From contig JAUPLJ010000011.1 of the NCBI GenBank assembly GCA_030837425.1, positions 1 through 12,375 on the forward strand: 12,375 bases of DNA, given 5' to 3'. Below, piece after piece: positions 1 through 6,043 of this stretch (positions are counted from its first letter, which is position 1; each line of letters begins with the position of its first letter). This DNA is from Patescibacteria group bacterium (GTDB taxonomy: Bacteria; Patescibacteriota; Minisyncoccia; Phycocordibacterales; UBA5272). Under the pieces are notes generated by a model, which worked only from the letters and a program-made list of their open reading frames with translations, made no database searches and was not told where the DNA came from. Both the position numbers and the translations under genes were made by a program.

Positions 1-296
1 GCATCAGAAACCCTCATAACGCTTATTAACCCTTCATTTGGAAGATTAATGGTTTTGGATAGCTGAGAAACGATTTTTTCTTGTGTAATAGATCCAGCAT
101 TTGTTTTATTACTTTTAATAACACCATATAAAATAATAAATATTATCAAAAAAGAAGAAGAGAAAACAAAAATCAATCTTAATAATTTGAAAGAAGATAT
201 ACGTTTTCTGTTTCTTTCAAAAAGATTTCCAGACAAGGGTAGTTTAGTATTTTCCTTTTCAATTACTTTTGTTTTTTCTGTTTTTTTAATAGGCAT
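1..296 (-). CDS. Partial single-pass membrane protein, C-terminus outside window
   Basis: An open frame of 98 codons starts at the ATG complementary to 294-296 and runs off the left edge, so only the N-terminus is seen. Residues 1-38 are charged and rich in Lys, Glu and Arg, as expected for a cytoplasmic tail. Residues about 40-60 (LRLIFVFSSSFLIIFIILYG) form one transmembrane helix. The segment after it (QEKIVSQLSKTINLPNEGLI, then SVMRVSD) would be extracytoplasmic. The pattern 'V..LSK.I.LP.....S..RVSD' just after a helix resembles a CPR family of unknown function I recall, where the soluble part begins 'VSK-I-LP-dE-PT-ATVtD'; that match is from memory. There is no Shine-Dalgarno before the ATG. 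The gene lies behind the promoter and hairpin at 320-399, which closely resemble those of the 451-1737 gene, so the two are probably co-regulated. Function unknown. Confidence 0.75.
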   Translation of the reverse strand, partial: MPIKKTEKTKVIEKENTKLPLSGNLFERNRKRISSFKLLRLIFVFSSSFLIIFIILYGVIKSNKTNAGSITQEKIVSQLSKTINLPNEGLISVMRVSD

Positions 297-319
297 GATA
301 TTAATACTAAAAAGTAAAA

Positions 320-353
320 GTCGCCTTAAAAGACACAAGTCTAATAAAGCGAC
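320..353 (-). promoter_or_regulatory. Attenuator-like hairpin in the leader of the 1-296 gene
   Basis: On the minus strand, arms of 15 bases (339-353 and 320-334) pair at 12 of 15 positions around a 4-base loop, with GUCGC...GCGAC at the base and GAC/GUC at the top. The hairpin is followed by a T-rich stretch (TTTTACTTTTT), the form of an intrinsic terminator. It lies between the promoter at 372-399 and the start codon at 296. It could attenuate transcription, or end a short RNA of about 55 bases. The same arrangement recurs at 1762-1783. Confidence 0.5.
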
Positions 354-401
354 CTCCACTTATATATTTATATTATAAACGACATTCTATAAAAGACAAT
401 A
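349..401 (-). repeat. Direct repeat copy 1: promoter/leader module
   Basis: Bases 370-401 are identical over 32 positions to 1799-1830. With one substitution and one 2-base indel the similarity extends to 349 (copy 2 from 1780). The repeat covers the -35, the spacer, the -10 and the start of the transcribed leader of two neighbouring minus-strand genes. It is therefore a duplicated control region rather than a mobile element, and no transposase is nearby. Confidence 0.8.
372..399 (-). promoter_or_regulatory. Sigma-70-type promoter of the 1-296 gene
   Basis: Reading leftwards, TTGTCT (394-399), a 16-base spacer and TATAAT (372-377). The spacer contains a second GTC word (ATGTCG). The predicted transcript start is near 365, which gives a leader of about 70 bases holding the hairpin at 320-353. 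An almost identical promoter at 1801-1828 serves the next gene upstream. Confidence 0.7.
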
Positions 402-417
402 GTTTTTTTTAAATTTT

Positions 418-426
418 TGTGGATAA
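418..426 (-). promoter_or_regulatory. Perfect DnaA box upstream of promoter copy 1
   Basis: The minus strand reads TTATCCACA, the classical DnaA box. It lies 18 bases upstream of the -35 at 394-399. The same box occurs 19 bases upstream of the -35 in the second promoter copy, and a one-mismatch form 18 bases upstream of the ung -35. That constant position suggests a transcription-factor role rather than chance. Confidence 0.55.
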
Positions 427-450
427 GTTAAATTAATATTAGAAACACTA

Positions 451-1737
451 TTACTGATACATTAGAACATTTCCTGTCTCTGTTTTAGGGTCGCCGTAAT
501 CACCAACAGGCGGTGGTGCATTCCCACTTCCTCCGCCATATTGATATCCACCACCACCGCTGACATTAATAGCCCAGACCGGATACAGAGTTGTGTCAGA
601 AGTAGGTGTATAAGAAGAATTAACTGGCAGTAAAATTGTTGAAAAGGTAGGGCTAGTAGACCAACCCGTAAAATGATAACCAGATTTTGTAAGAGTCCCA
701 GGAGAGTCTATTATGAAAGATTCGCCAGCCTTTACATACTGGACAAATCTTGAAGGTAAACCACTAGTAGCACCATTTCCAGAGTAGTATATAGTATAAG
801 TGGAGCCAGAATTTACATTTTGTGTCCAAACAGCATATAAAGTTATATTCGAATTTGGAGTGTAACTAGATCCCGCAGAAATAGGATTTGTACCAGAAGG
901 AGATATAGACCACCCCTCAAATATGTAGCCAGATTTAAACATATTTCCTTGATTAGGCAAAACAATAACTTCATCACGAGCTACAATTTGAGAGGATAAA
1001 GACGGAGACCCAATATCCGAACCATTAGTATTATAATTTAAAGTATAAGTAATCTGATTATTTGTATTCACACAGCTAGAATTCAATTCAGCTTGGGAAT
1101 TATAATATTTATTATTCAATGAACAATAGTATAAAGTTTGGGTCGGTGTTGGATTTGAAGTAGGTGCCGAAGAAGAATAATAGTTCGGGTATTGGTTTTG
1201 AGTAGGTGCCTGATAAGAATAATAGTTTGGGTATTGATTTGGAGCAGGTGTTGGATTTGGAACTGGATAGGCAATGTTTTTAGTTTCACAAGTTATTTGT
1301 TTTATAGCTAGTCTAGTATTAAGATCAAGAGTTCCCGTCTCTCTTAATCCATTTTCTCTTTGGAAGTTTCTAACACCGTCATAAGTGTAATGTAAATAAA
1401 GCCCTGTAGGAGGATAGAGCATATATTCATTTTGATATAAATACATTTGCAATTTAAGTATTGGTCCAAATATAACGTAATCTCTTGTGCCTGGTCCTAT
1501 ATTATGTTTTATATCAACACAAGGAATATCTTCTGTTATTAAAGGAAATTTTTGCCCAGAAAAATCTGAAGGATCATAGTATGCAGCCGCATTAATATAA
1601 TTAGAATTATTCGCTGCTGGTAAAAAAGCAGAATAATTAAAAGTCTCAGCCGGCTTTGCTATTGAGAAAAAACTAAAAAAAGAAAAAATAAAAAATAGAA
1701 TAAAGAAAGTTTTATTTTTTTGTAATTTTTTTTCCAT
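451..1737 (-). CDS. Secreted surface protein: peptidoglycan-binding domain plus two InlB-type repeats
   Basis: A 428-residue exported protein. Residues 8-26 are a hydrophobic signal peptide or N-terminal anchor (FFILFFIFSFF). Residues about 84-148 fit a PG_binding_1 domain: a hydrophobic helix with LQ, then PTGLY, a VRNFQ helix and GLRETGTLDLNTR. Residues 157-202 are a Pro/Asn/Gln/Tyr linker with a repeated NQYPNYYS unit. Residues about 231-304 and 314-388 are two Listeria-Bacteroides (InlB B / Flg_new) repeats, each with a GY.F.GWS motif and ending SYTP....TLY.VW. The tail (393-428) is Gly/Pro-rich with no sortase signal. Four Cys outside the signal (73, 150, 205, 222) could form disulfides. 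The likely role is cell-wall-attached adhesion or host contact; this follows from the domains and is not proven. There is no Shine-Dalgarno before the ATG. It is the last gene before promoter copy 1, and I see no terminator between them. Confidence 0.85.
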   Translation of the reverse strand: MEKKLQKNKTFFILFFIFSFFSFFSIAKPAETFNYSAFLPAANNSNYINAAAYYDPSDFSGQKFPLITEDIPCVDIKHNIGPGTRDYVIFGPILKLQMYLYQNEYMLYPPTGLYLHYTYDGVRNFQRENGLRETGTLDLNTRLAIKQITCETKNIAYPVPNPTPAPNQYPNYYSYQAPTQNQYPNYYSSSAPTSNPTPTQTLYYCSLNNKYYNSQAELNSSCVNTNNQITYTLNYNTNGSDIGSPSLSSQIVARDEVIVLPNQGNMFKSGYIFEGWSISPSGTNPISAGSSYTPNSNITLYAVWTQNVNSGSTYTIYYSGNGATSGLPSRFVQYVKAGESFIIDSPGTLTKSGYHFTGWSTSPTFSTILLPVNSSYTPTSDTTLYPVWAINVSGGGGYQYGGGSGNAPPPVGDYGDPKTETGNVLMYQ

Positions 1738-1761
1738 AGTATTTAGTTGTTAAAAGAAAAA

Positions 1762-1783
1762 TCGCTAGACAAAAAGTCAGCGA
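1762..1783 (-). promoter_or_regulatory. Attenuator-like hairpin in the leader of the 451-1737 gene
   Basis: On the minus strand TCGCTGAC and GTCTAGCGA pair around a TTTTT loop, with one bulged base. A U-rich tract (TTTTTCTTTT) follows. The hairpin lies between the promoter at 1801-1828 and the ATG at 1737. Its sequence differs from the 320-353 hairpin, but it keeps the GTCGC base, the GAC/GTC upper stem and the trailing T run. That points to conserved structure rather than recent copying alone. Confidence 0.5.
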
Positions 1784-1830
1784 CCTTCACTTATATATAT
1801 ATTATAAACGACATTCTATAAAAGACAATA
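1780..1830 (-). repeat. Direct repeat copy 2: promoter/leader module
   Basis: Second copy of the control module described for 349-401, with 32 identical bases at 1799-1830. It lies upstream of the secreted repeat protein. Similarity fades into the hairpin on one side and into the spacer before the DnaA box on the other. Confidence 0.8.
1801..1828 (-). promoter_or_regulatory. Sigma-70-type promoter of the 451-1737 gene
   Basis: Leftward TTGTCT (1823-1828), 16-base spacer, TATAAT (1801-1806), identical to the promoter at 372-399. The predicted start is near 1794, giving a leader of about 57 bases that contains the hairpin at 1762-1783. Confidence 0.7.
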
Positions 1831-1847
1831 TGTTTTATTTGTCTATC

Positions 1848-1856
1848 TGTGGATAA
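1848..1856 (-). promoter_or_regulatory. Perfect DnaA box upstream of promoter copy 2
   Basis: TTATCCACA on the minus strand, 19 bases upstream of the -35 at 1823-1828. The bases between it and the -35 are not conserved with copy 1, so the box appears to be kept independently of the surrounding repeat. Confidence 0.55.
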
Positions 1857-1874
1857 ACAAAAGTCGGTTTTTAA

Positions 1875-2582
1875 TTAAAATGAAAACAATATATTTAATA
1901 AAGCTAAAATATAAGGCACTAGGTAGGTGAACAAGTTGACGGCGACGATTATAATTAAAAACATCAAAAAAGGATTAGAAAATAAAGCTTTTAGTCGATA
2001 TATATATGTTCTATCTTTTATATGTTCAAAATTACCATAATTTACCCTATATTCTCTGTTTTTAGAGAATATATTTTTAATTTTAATATAAAAGTCTTTA
2101 AATAATAAGTAGATTTCTGAAAAAATAGAAAATCCATCTGCTGGAGGAAATGGTAAAAGGTTAAAAAATGCTAAAAATATATTTATTTGAGCTATGGTTT
2201 TTATTAGGCTAAATATATCTCCATTTAAAATATTAAAATATTTTAAGATATAAAAGGTTAAAATACTAATAAATACAAGGAATAAATTTACTAATATTCC
2301 AGCGGAAGCGACTTCCAACTCAGCATATTTATTTTTTCTAAAATTTGAAGGGTTATAAGGCACTGGCTTTGCCCAACCAAAGGCGTATCCTAAAGTTAAA
2401 AAAGAGAAGAGAGGCACTAAGACAGATCCAAAAATATCCATATGTTTAAATGGATTTAAAGTGAATCTACCAGCATTATAGGCTGTGGAATCTCCATTTC
2501 TATATGCTGCATAGCCGTGGGCTATCTCATGAAACACTATTGAATAGAATATGACTATTATTAAAAAGAAAGTAAAAAGCAT
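1875..2582 (-). CDS. M50-family intramembrane site-2-type metalloprotease
   Basis: A 235-residue polytopic membrane protein of the bacterial site-2 protease (YwhC/Rip-like, peptidase M50) class, which cleaves within or near the membrane using zinc. HEIAH at residues 18-22 gives two zinc ligands and the catalytic Glu in the first helix. NLLPFPPADG at 141-150 is the second conserved block, with Asp149 as third ligand (families usually have PPLDG; here PPADG). The intervening NPFKHMDIFGSVLVPL (43-58) and GWAKPVPYNPSNFR (69-82) are typical of this subgroup. A further helix pair lies at about 204-234. It has no PDZ domain, so it is the minimal form. Its substrate cannot be told from context. It diverges from rpmB across a shared promoter region. 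Confidence 0.9.
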   Translation of the reverse strand: MLFTFFLIIVIFYSIVFHEIAHGYAAYRNGDSTAYNAGRFTLNPFKHMDIFGSVLVPLFSFLTLGYAFGWAKPVPYNPSNFRKNKYAELEVASAGILVNLFLVFISILTFYILKYFNILNGDIFSLIKTIAQINIFLAFFNLLPFPPADGFSIFSEIYLLFKDFYIKIKNIFSKNREYRVNYGNFEHIKDRTYIYRLKALFSNPFLMFLIIIVAVNLFTYLVPYILALLNILFSF

Positions 2583-2600
2583 AATTATTATTTATTGATA

Positions 2601-2628
2601 ATTATACTAGATTTTAAATAATATACAA
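2601..2628 (-). promoter_or_regulatory. Promoter of the M50 protease gene
   Basis: Leftward TTGTAT (2623-2628), 16-base spacer, TATAAT (2601-2606). The -10 ends 18 bases before the ATG at 2582, so the leader is only about 11 bases and has no Shine-Dalgarno. Confidence 0.65.
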
Positions 2629-2645
2629 AAAGAACTTGTATATTA
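2619..2645. repeat. Perfect 10-base inverted repeat spanning both divergent -35 boxes
   Basis: TAATATACAA, a 7-base centre, then TTGTATATTA. Each arm contains the -35 of one of the two divergent promoters (M50 protease leftward, rpmB rightward). It may simply be the mirror image created by two identical -35 elements back to back. It is also a plausible operator through which one protein would control both genes. Confidence 0.6.
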
Positions 2646-2664
2646 AAAGAAATTGTGTTAATAT
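2636..2664 (+). promoter_or_regulatory. Promoter of rpmB (L28)
   Basis: TTGTAT (2636-2641), 17-base spacer, TAATAT (2659-2664). It gives a leader of roughly 22 bases before the ATG at 2693. Confidence 0.6.
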
Positions 2665-2692
2665 TCTTAAATCATTTTAATAAGCTAAATTT

Positions 2693-2896
2693 ATGTCAAA
2701 TATTTGTCCATCATGCTCAAAAGGATCAAAAGTTGTAGGTAAATACTCAAATAGTGTTCGTGCTACAAAATTTAATCCATGCGGAAAAAGAAGAAAATAC
2801 CCTAATCTACAATGGGCTAGAATTCCTAATGGCCCAAGAGTAAAGCTTTGTACAAGCTGTATTAAAAAAGGAATTCACTTAGCTGTGAAAGTTTAG
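2693..2896 (+). CDS. rpmB: 50S ribosomal protein L28
   Basis: 67 residues, in the usual range for bacterial L28. Two CxxC pairs, Cys5/Cys8 (CPSC) and Cys53/Cys56 (CTSC), form the zinc-ribbon of the zinc-binding (C+) version of L28. The core has the family pattern: a variable Asn/Ser/Lys stretch, KRRKYPNLQWARIP, then GPRVKLCTSCIKKG. The N-terminal 'CPSC.KGSKVVG.YSNSVRATK' matches the L28 start. It lies alone on the plus strand among minus-strand genes, with its own promoter and terminator. No Shine-Dalgarno is visible before the ATG. Confidence 0.93.
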   Translation: MSNICPSCSKGSKVVGKYSNSVRATKFNPCGKRRKYPNLQWARIPNGPRVKLCTSCIKKGIHLAVKV

Positions 2897-2913
2897 TAAA
2901 AAATAAGTTCTTA

Positions 2914-2945
2914 AAATAAATCCCGCGAAAGCGGGATTTATTTTT
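2914..2945. terminator. Bidirectional terminator between rpmB and the ComEC-type hydrolase gene
   Basis: A perfect 13-base stem (2914-2926 with 2931-2943) closed by a GAAA tetraloop, with a GC-rich top (CCCGC/GCGGG) and A/T flanks on both sides. It can stop rpmB transcripts on the plus strand and the recJ-comEC transcript on the minus strand. The stem overlaps the last codons and stop of the minus-strand gene ending at 2938. Confidence 0.9.
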
Positions 2946-3891
2946 CTTTATTAAATTCAAAATTTATTCCGTCTGTCACAAAAGTAATATTTCCATCTTT
3001 ATTTGTATAAAAGATATTTTTACTATATTGGTCTAAAATATATACTGTTTCTTTGTCTGGATGCCCATATCTATTGTGTTCCCCTACACTTATTACAGAA
3101 TAAACTGGTTTTAAAATTTTAAGAAAGTCTTCACTACTTGCTGTTTTTGATCCATGATGAGAAACTTTTAACACTGTAAGATTTTTCAAATTCTGTTTTA
3201 TAAGATTCGCATCATCAATAGAGAAACAATTATTTATCTCTTTAAATAGATTTTTCTCGACAAATTTATCAGCATCTCCAGTAAACAAGAAGCTGTATTT
3301 CCCATAAATAAGTAGAGCGACTACAGAGTTTTCATTTGTATCATTTGAAATCAGCTTTTCTTGTACAGGATGCAAGATAAAAATTTGTGGTTTATTTAGA
3401 TTAGACGAATTTATTTTATCTCCACAATTTACGAATATCTCTTTATCTTTTAAATTTTGTTTTTCAAATTCTTCTTCGATGCTTTTATAAACCTCCGTAT
3501 CTTTATTCACATCTCCATTTTCTAATATATTTTTTATATTAAAATTTTGTGTGACAAAATAAAATCCAGAGACATGGTCAGCATCAGGATGAGTAAGAAG
3601 AGCATAGTCTATAACTCTATCAAAAAAAGAAAATTTATTTTGAAGTTTACTAACTATTATATTTGTCGGCCCAGCATCTATTAGGATCTTTTCTCCACTA
3701 GGCATTTGGACTAAAGAGGCATCTCCTTGCCCTATGTCAAAGAAAGTCACAGTGAGAAGATTATTATTTTTATAATTTAAATAAAAAGAAATAATATAAA
3801 ATGAAAATAAAATTAACAAAAAAAGAAAAATTAATTTTCCATAATCTTTTTTTATTTTAAATATCTTTGTAGACCAATTTTTTGTTTCCAT
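2938..3891 (-). CDS. Membrane-anchored metallo-beta-lactamase-fold hydrolase, ComEC C-terminal type
   Basis: 317 residues. One N-terminal membrane helix (about 19-36, LIFLFLLILFSFYIISFY) is followed by an extracytoplasmic metallo-beta-lactamase domain. The domain opens with VTFFDIGQGDASLV (48-61) and LIDAG (70-74), the usual start of ComEC-type hydrolases. The metal motif is T-HPDADH (His101, Asp103, Asp105, His106); other signatures are FTGDAD (203-208), KVSHHGSK (242-249) and NRYGHP (273-278). In full-length ComEC/Rec2 this domain is fused C-terminal to the channel and is proposed to degrade the non-transported DNA strand. Here it is a separate gene, 12 bases after the channel gene. Acting together in DNA uptake is the likely role. 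A free-standing nuclease or phosphodiesterase cannot be excluded. Confidence 0.9.
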   Translation of the reverse strand: METKNWSTKIFKIKKDYGKLIFLFLLILFSFYIISFYLNYKNNNLLTVTFFDIGQGDASLVQMPSGEKILIDAGPTNIIVSKLQNKFSFFDRVIDYALLTHPDADHVSGFYFVTQNFNIKNILENGDVNKDTEVYKSIEEEFEKQNLKDKEIFVNCGDKINSSNLNKPQIFILHPVQEKLISNDTNENSVVALLIYGKYSFLFTGDADKFVEKNLFKEINNCFSIDDANLIKQNLKNLTVLKVSHHGSKTASSEDFLKILKPVYSVISVGEHNRYGHPDKETVYILDQYSKNIFYTNKDGNITFVTDGINFEFNKEK

Positions 3892-3903
3892 ATTTTTTAA
3901 TTT

Positions 3904-5490
3904 TTATTTGTCTAAATATTTTTTAATTTCTTTTCTTTTGATTTCAAAAATTAAAAATAAAATTAAACAAAGATAATATCCAACTAAAAATAAAAATGAA
4001 AAATTTATTTCTAGTTTTGAAAAACTAAACTCACTAAAAAATTTTGCTATAAAAAATGCATACTCAGAAAAAATAGAAAGAAAAAATCCAAAGATAGAAG
4101 ATAGTAAAAATGAAAAAGAAAATAAAAAAGTTAAAAATCCTAAAAGCATAATTAATGGCAAAATCGGTAAGATTAAAATATTTGCAAATATTCCAAAAAA
4201 AGAAAAATAGCCGAAAGCAAAACCAAGATAAGGTAGAGTCGTGATCTGAATGGACAAAGTCACTAAAAATATTTCATAAATATAATAAAATATTTTTTTA
4301 AAAAAATGATCTTTATTTTTTTCTTTATCTAAATATTTATCTGTAAATTTGTTTAGATTTATTTTTAATAAAGATCTCAAAACTGAAAATACAAACAAAA
4401 TTCCAAAAGTCGCTAAAAATGACAAGTGAAAAGAAATGTCGTATGCGGAAATTCTTGGATTAAGAATTATCATAAAGAGTGCTACCAAAAATAAAGTCTG
4501 CTTTGCAGCATAACCTCTTCCGTAAAGATAAGAGACAAGTAAGACGATCGCCATAAACCCAGATCTAATCACAGATGATCCGAACCCTATAAAACCCATA
4601 AACAAAAGAATGGAGAAAATTAAGATCGGTATTCTAAATCCTAATTTAATATTCAAGAAAGAAAATAGATATATCAAGAGAAGAATTATTATAGTTACAT
4701 TGAATCCAGAAACTACAATAATATGAGACAACCCAGATATCCTAAAATTACTCATTTCCTCTTTATTAAATAGTGAAGCGTCACCAACAAGTGTCCCAGA
4801 GCCTAAAGCTGCACCGTGGATAGAGGATCCCTTTTCTAAAGAAGAGGAAAATTGTCTTTTGGAATTTTTTATCATAGCGACATATTCGTCAAAGACATTA
4901 TTTTCAGCCTTGTCTAAAGTACTTATTTTTGGGAAAGCCATTTCACCATCTATATTGTTTAGTTTATTAGAGTATTGTGAGTCTATGGATTTATTATTGG
5001 TTTGTAGTGAGGGCATAATAATGCTAGAAGTAGAAATTTTTCCATCCACTGATATTGTTTCACCAAAATTGTGTACCGGTATATTAGATGCAATAATTTT
5101 TATATTAAAACCATCTTCTGTTTCACTCTTCACATTCAAAAATATTTCTTGAGAATTAGATTTTTGTTTCACTTCATAAATTGTTCCAACAAAGGCTTTT
5201 TTATTTGAAATATAATGAGAAAACCTTTCGCTTTTCACAAGATCTTTATATAAACTAATTTGACCAAGAAGAATACCAAGTGAAACAGCAAAAAAGAATA
5301 TAGATAACGCAAGTGAAAACCCCCTGCTATTTTGTGTGTAAGAGATATTTTTGAACTTAAAAACAACTAAATTTATTAAAAATAAAAAAAGTGAAACCAA
5401 AAAGATTTCACTAGAGAAGTCACAAGTAAAAGCAACAAGCGTTCCACAAAATATACCAAGTGTCGTAGCAACGATATATCTATAATACAT
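3904..5490 (-). CDS. comEC: ComEC/Rec2-family DNA-uptake channel protein (lacks hydrolase domain)
   Basis: 528-residue polytopic membrane protein. Two N-terminal helix regions (about 5-46 and 58-80) are followed by an OB-like extracytoplasmic DUF4131-type segment (about 98-155). After a long polar stretch (155-215) the Competence domain begins with GAALGSGTLVGD (226-237) and the hallmark SGLSHIIVVSGFNV (252-265). Many helices then follow to about residue 518. The protein ends at the point where full-length ComEC would continue into its metallo-beta-lactamase domain, which is encoded by the next gene. The stop and a new start with its own membrane helix argue for a genuine split rather than a frameshift. 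Its role would be inner-membrane passage of single-stranded DNA during natural uptake. It follows rnhA by 22 bases in the recJ operon. Confidence 0.9.
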   Translation of the reverse strand: MYYRYIVATTLGIFCGTLVAFTCDFSSEIFLVSLFLFLINLVVFKFKNISYTQNSRGFSLALSIFFFAVSLGILLGQISLYKDLVKSERFSHYISNKKAFVGTIYEVKQKSNSQEIFLNVKSETEDGFNIKIIASNIPVHNFGETISVDGKISTSSIIMPSLQTNNKSIDSQYSNKLNNIDGEMAFPKISTLDKAENNVFDEYVAMIKNSKRQFSSSLEKGSSIHGAALGSGTLVGDASLFNKEEMSNFRISGLSHIIVVSGFNVTIIILLLIYLFSFLNIKLGFRIPILIFSILLFMGFIGFGSSVIRSGFMAIVLLVSYLYGRGYAAKQTLFLVALFMIILNPRISAYDISFHLSFLATFGILFVFSVLRSLLKINLNKFTDKYLDKEKNKDHFFKKIFYYIYEIFLVTLSIQITTLPYLGFAFGYFSFFGIFANILILPILPLIMLLGFLTFLFSFSFLLSSIFGFFLSIFSEYAFFIAKFFSEFSFSKLEINFSFLFLVGYYLCLILFLIFEIKRKEIKKYLDK

Positions 5491-5512
5491 ATTGTGATTT
5501 TATCACGAAAGA

Positions 5513-6010
5513 TTATTCTAAATTGTCTGCTGCTTCTGTCGCTAAGGAGTCTGCTATTTCATTTCCGTGAATTCCAGAATGTCCTTCAACATATTCAAAT
5601 TTCAATTCTGAAAAAGTCGCTTTGATTAATTTGTCGTTTATTGAGTTTTTAACAGACAATAATTCCTTCCAAATTTCTTGATTAGCGACAGGTTTTTTGT
5701 TTGATCCTTTCCAATTGTTTTTCTCCCAATTTATGATCCATTCAGTAATTCCATTTTTCACATATTTAGAGTCTGTCTTTATTTTGATTTTTACATCCTT
5801 ATTATCTAAAATCTTAGTCAGATTTTTTTTAATATATTTTAGACCCTCGAGGGTTGCTCTCAATTCCATTTTATTATTAGTAGTATCTCTTTCCCCACCA
5901 GAAAGTTTTGTAGTATAGAGTTTATCTTTTTTGACTTCGATATAAACTCCCCAACCTCCTCTTCCAGGATTTCCACGGCTCGCCCCATCTGTGTATAAAG
6001 TTATTTGCAT
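5513..6010 (-). CDS. rnhA: Ribonuclease HI
   Basis: 165 residues from the ATG at 6010, typical for bacterial RNase HI, which cuts the RNA strand of RNA-DNA hybrids. All four catalytic acids are seen: Asp8 (YTDGASRGNPG), Glu49 (NNKMELRA), Asp80 (KTDSKYV) and Asp154 (EIADSLA). His144 is in the VEGHSGIHGN loop. The basic handle-like segment (WEKNNWKGSNKKPV) is present. I reject the longer frame to 6043: its 11 extra residues (MLNNKFCYNRL) overlap the recJ end and precede the conserved MQITLYTDG start. It is flanked by recJ upstream and comEC downstream, probably in one operon, though a -10-like TATAAT lies only 6 bases before the chosen ATG. Confidence 0.94.
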   Translation of the reverse strand: MQITLYTDGASRGNPGRGGWGVYIEVKKDKLYTTKLSGGERDTTNNKMELRATLEGLKYIKKNLTKILDNKDVKIKIKTDSKYVKNGITEWIINWEKNNWKGSNKKPVANQEIWKELLSVKNSINDKLIKATFSELKFEYVEGHSGIHGNEIADSLATEAADNLE

Positions 6011-6016
6011 GAGCCT

Positions 6017-6043
6017 ATTATAACAAAATTTATTATTTAACAA
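6017..6043 (-). promoter_or_regulatory. Possible internal promoter before rnhA
   Basis: Leftward TTGTTA (6038-6043), a short 15-base spacer and TATAAT (6017-6022), overlapping the recJ end. The -10 is only 6 bases from the rnhA ATG, so any transcript would be leaderless. In such AT-rich sequence a chance match is possible. Confidence 0.35.

Noticed and set aside
187..378. Plus-strand open frame of 63 codons
   Set aside because: It is antisense to the partial membrane protein gene and runs into the promoter module. The minus-strand frame has a start, a helix and a family-like pattern.
349..1830. Insertion sequence or transposon bounded by the 32-base direct repeats
   Set aside because: The DNA between the copies is one ordinary gene with its promoter and has no transposase. 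The repeats are functional promoter sequence.
3892..3903. Frameshift splitting a single ComEC gene
   Set aside because: The upstream gene ends cleanly in TAA and the downstream gene opens with its own ATG, cytoplasmic tail and membrane helix. Both halves are complete.
4859..5152. Plus-strand open frames inside comEC, rnhA, recJ and cca (for example 4859-5152, 6070-6375, 8254-8859, 9130-9453)
   Set aside because: All are antisense shadows of strongly supported genes, with no domain, promoter or ribosome-binding site.
6011..6043. Longer rnhA start at 6043
   Set aside because: It adds 11 residues unlike RNase HI before the conserved start and overlaps recJ. The MQITLYTDG start gives normal length.
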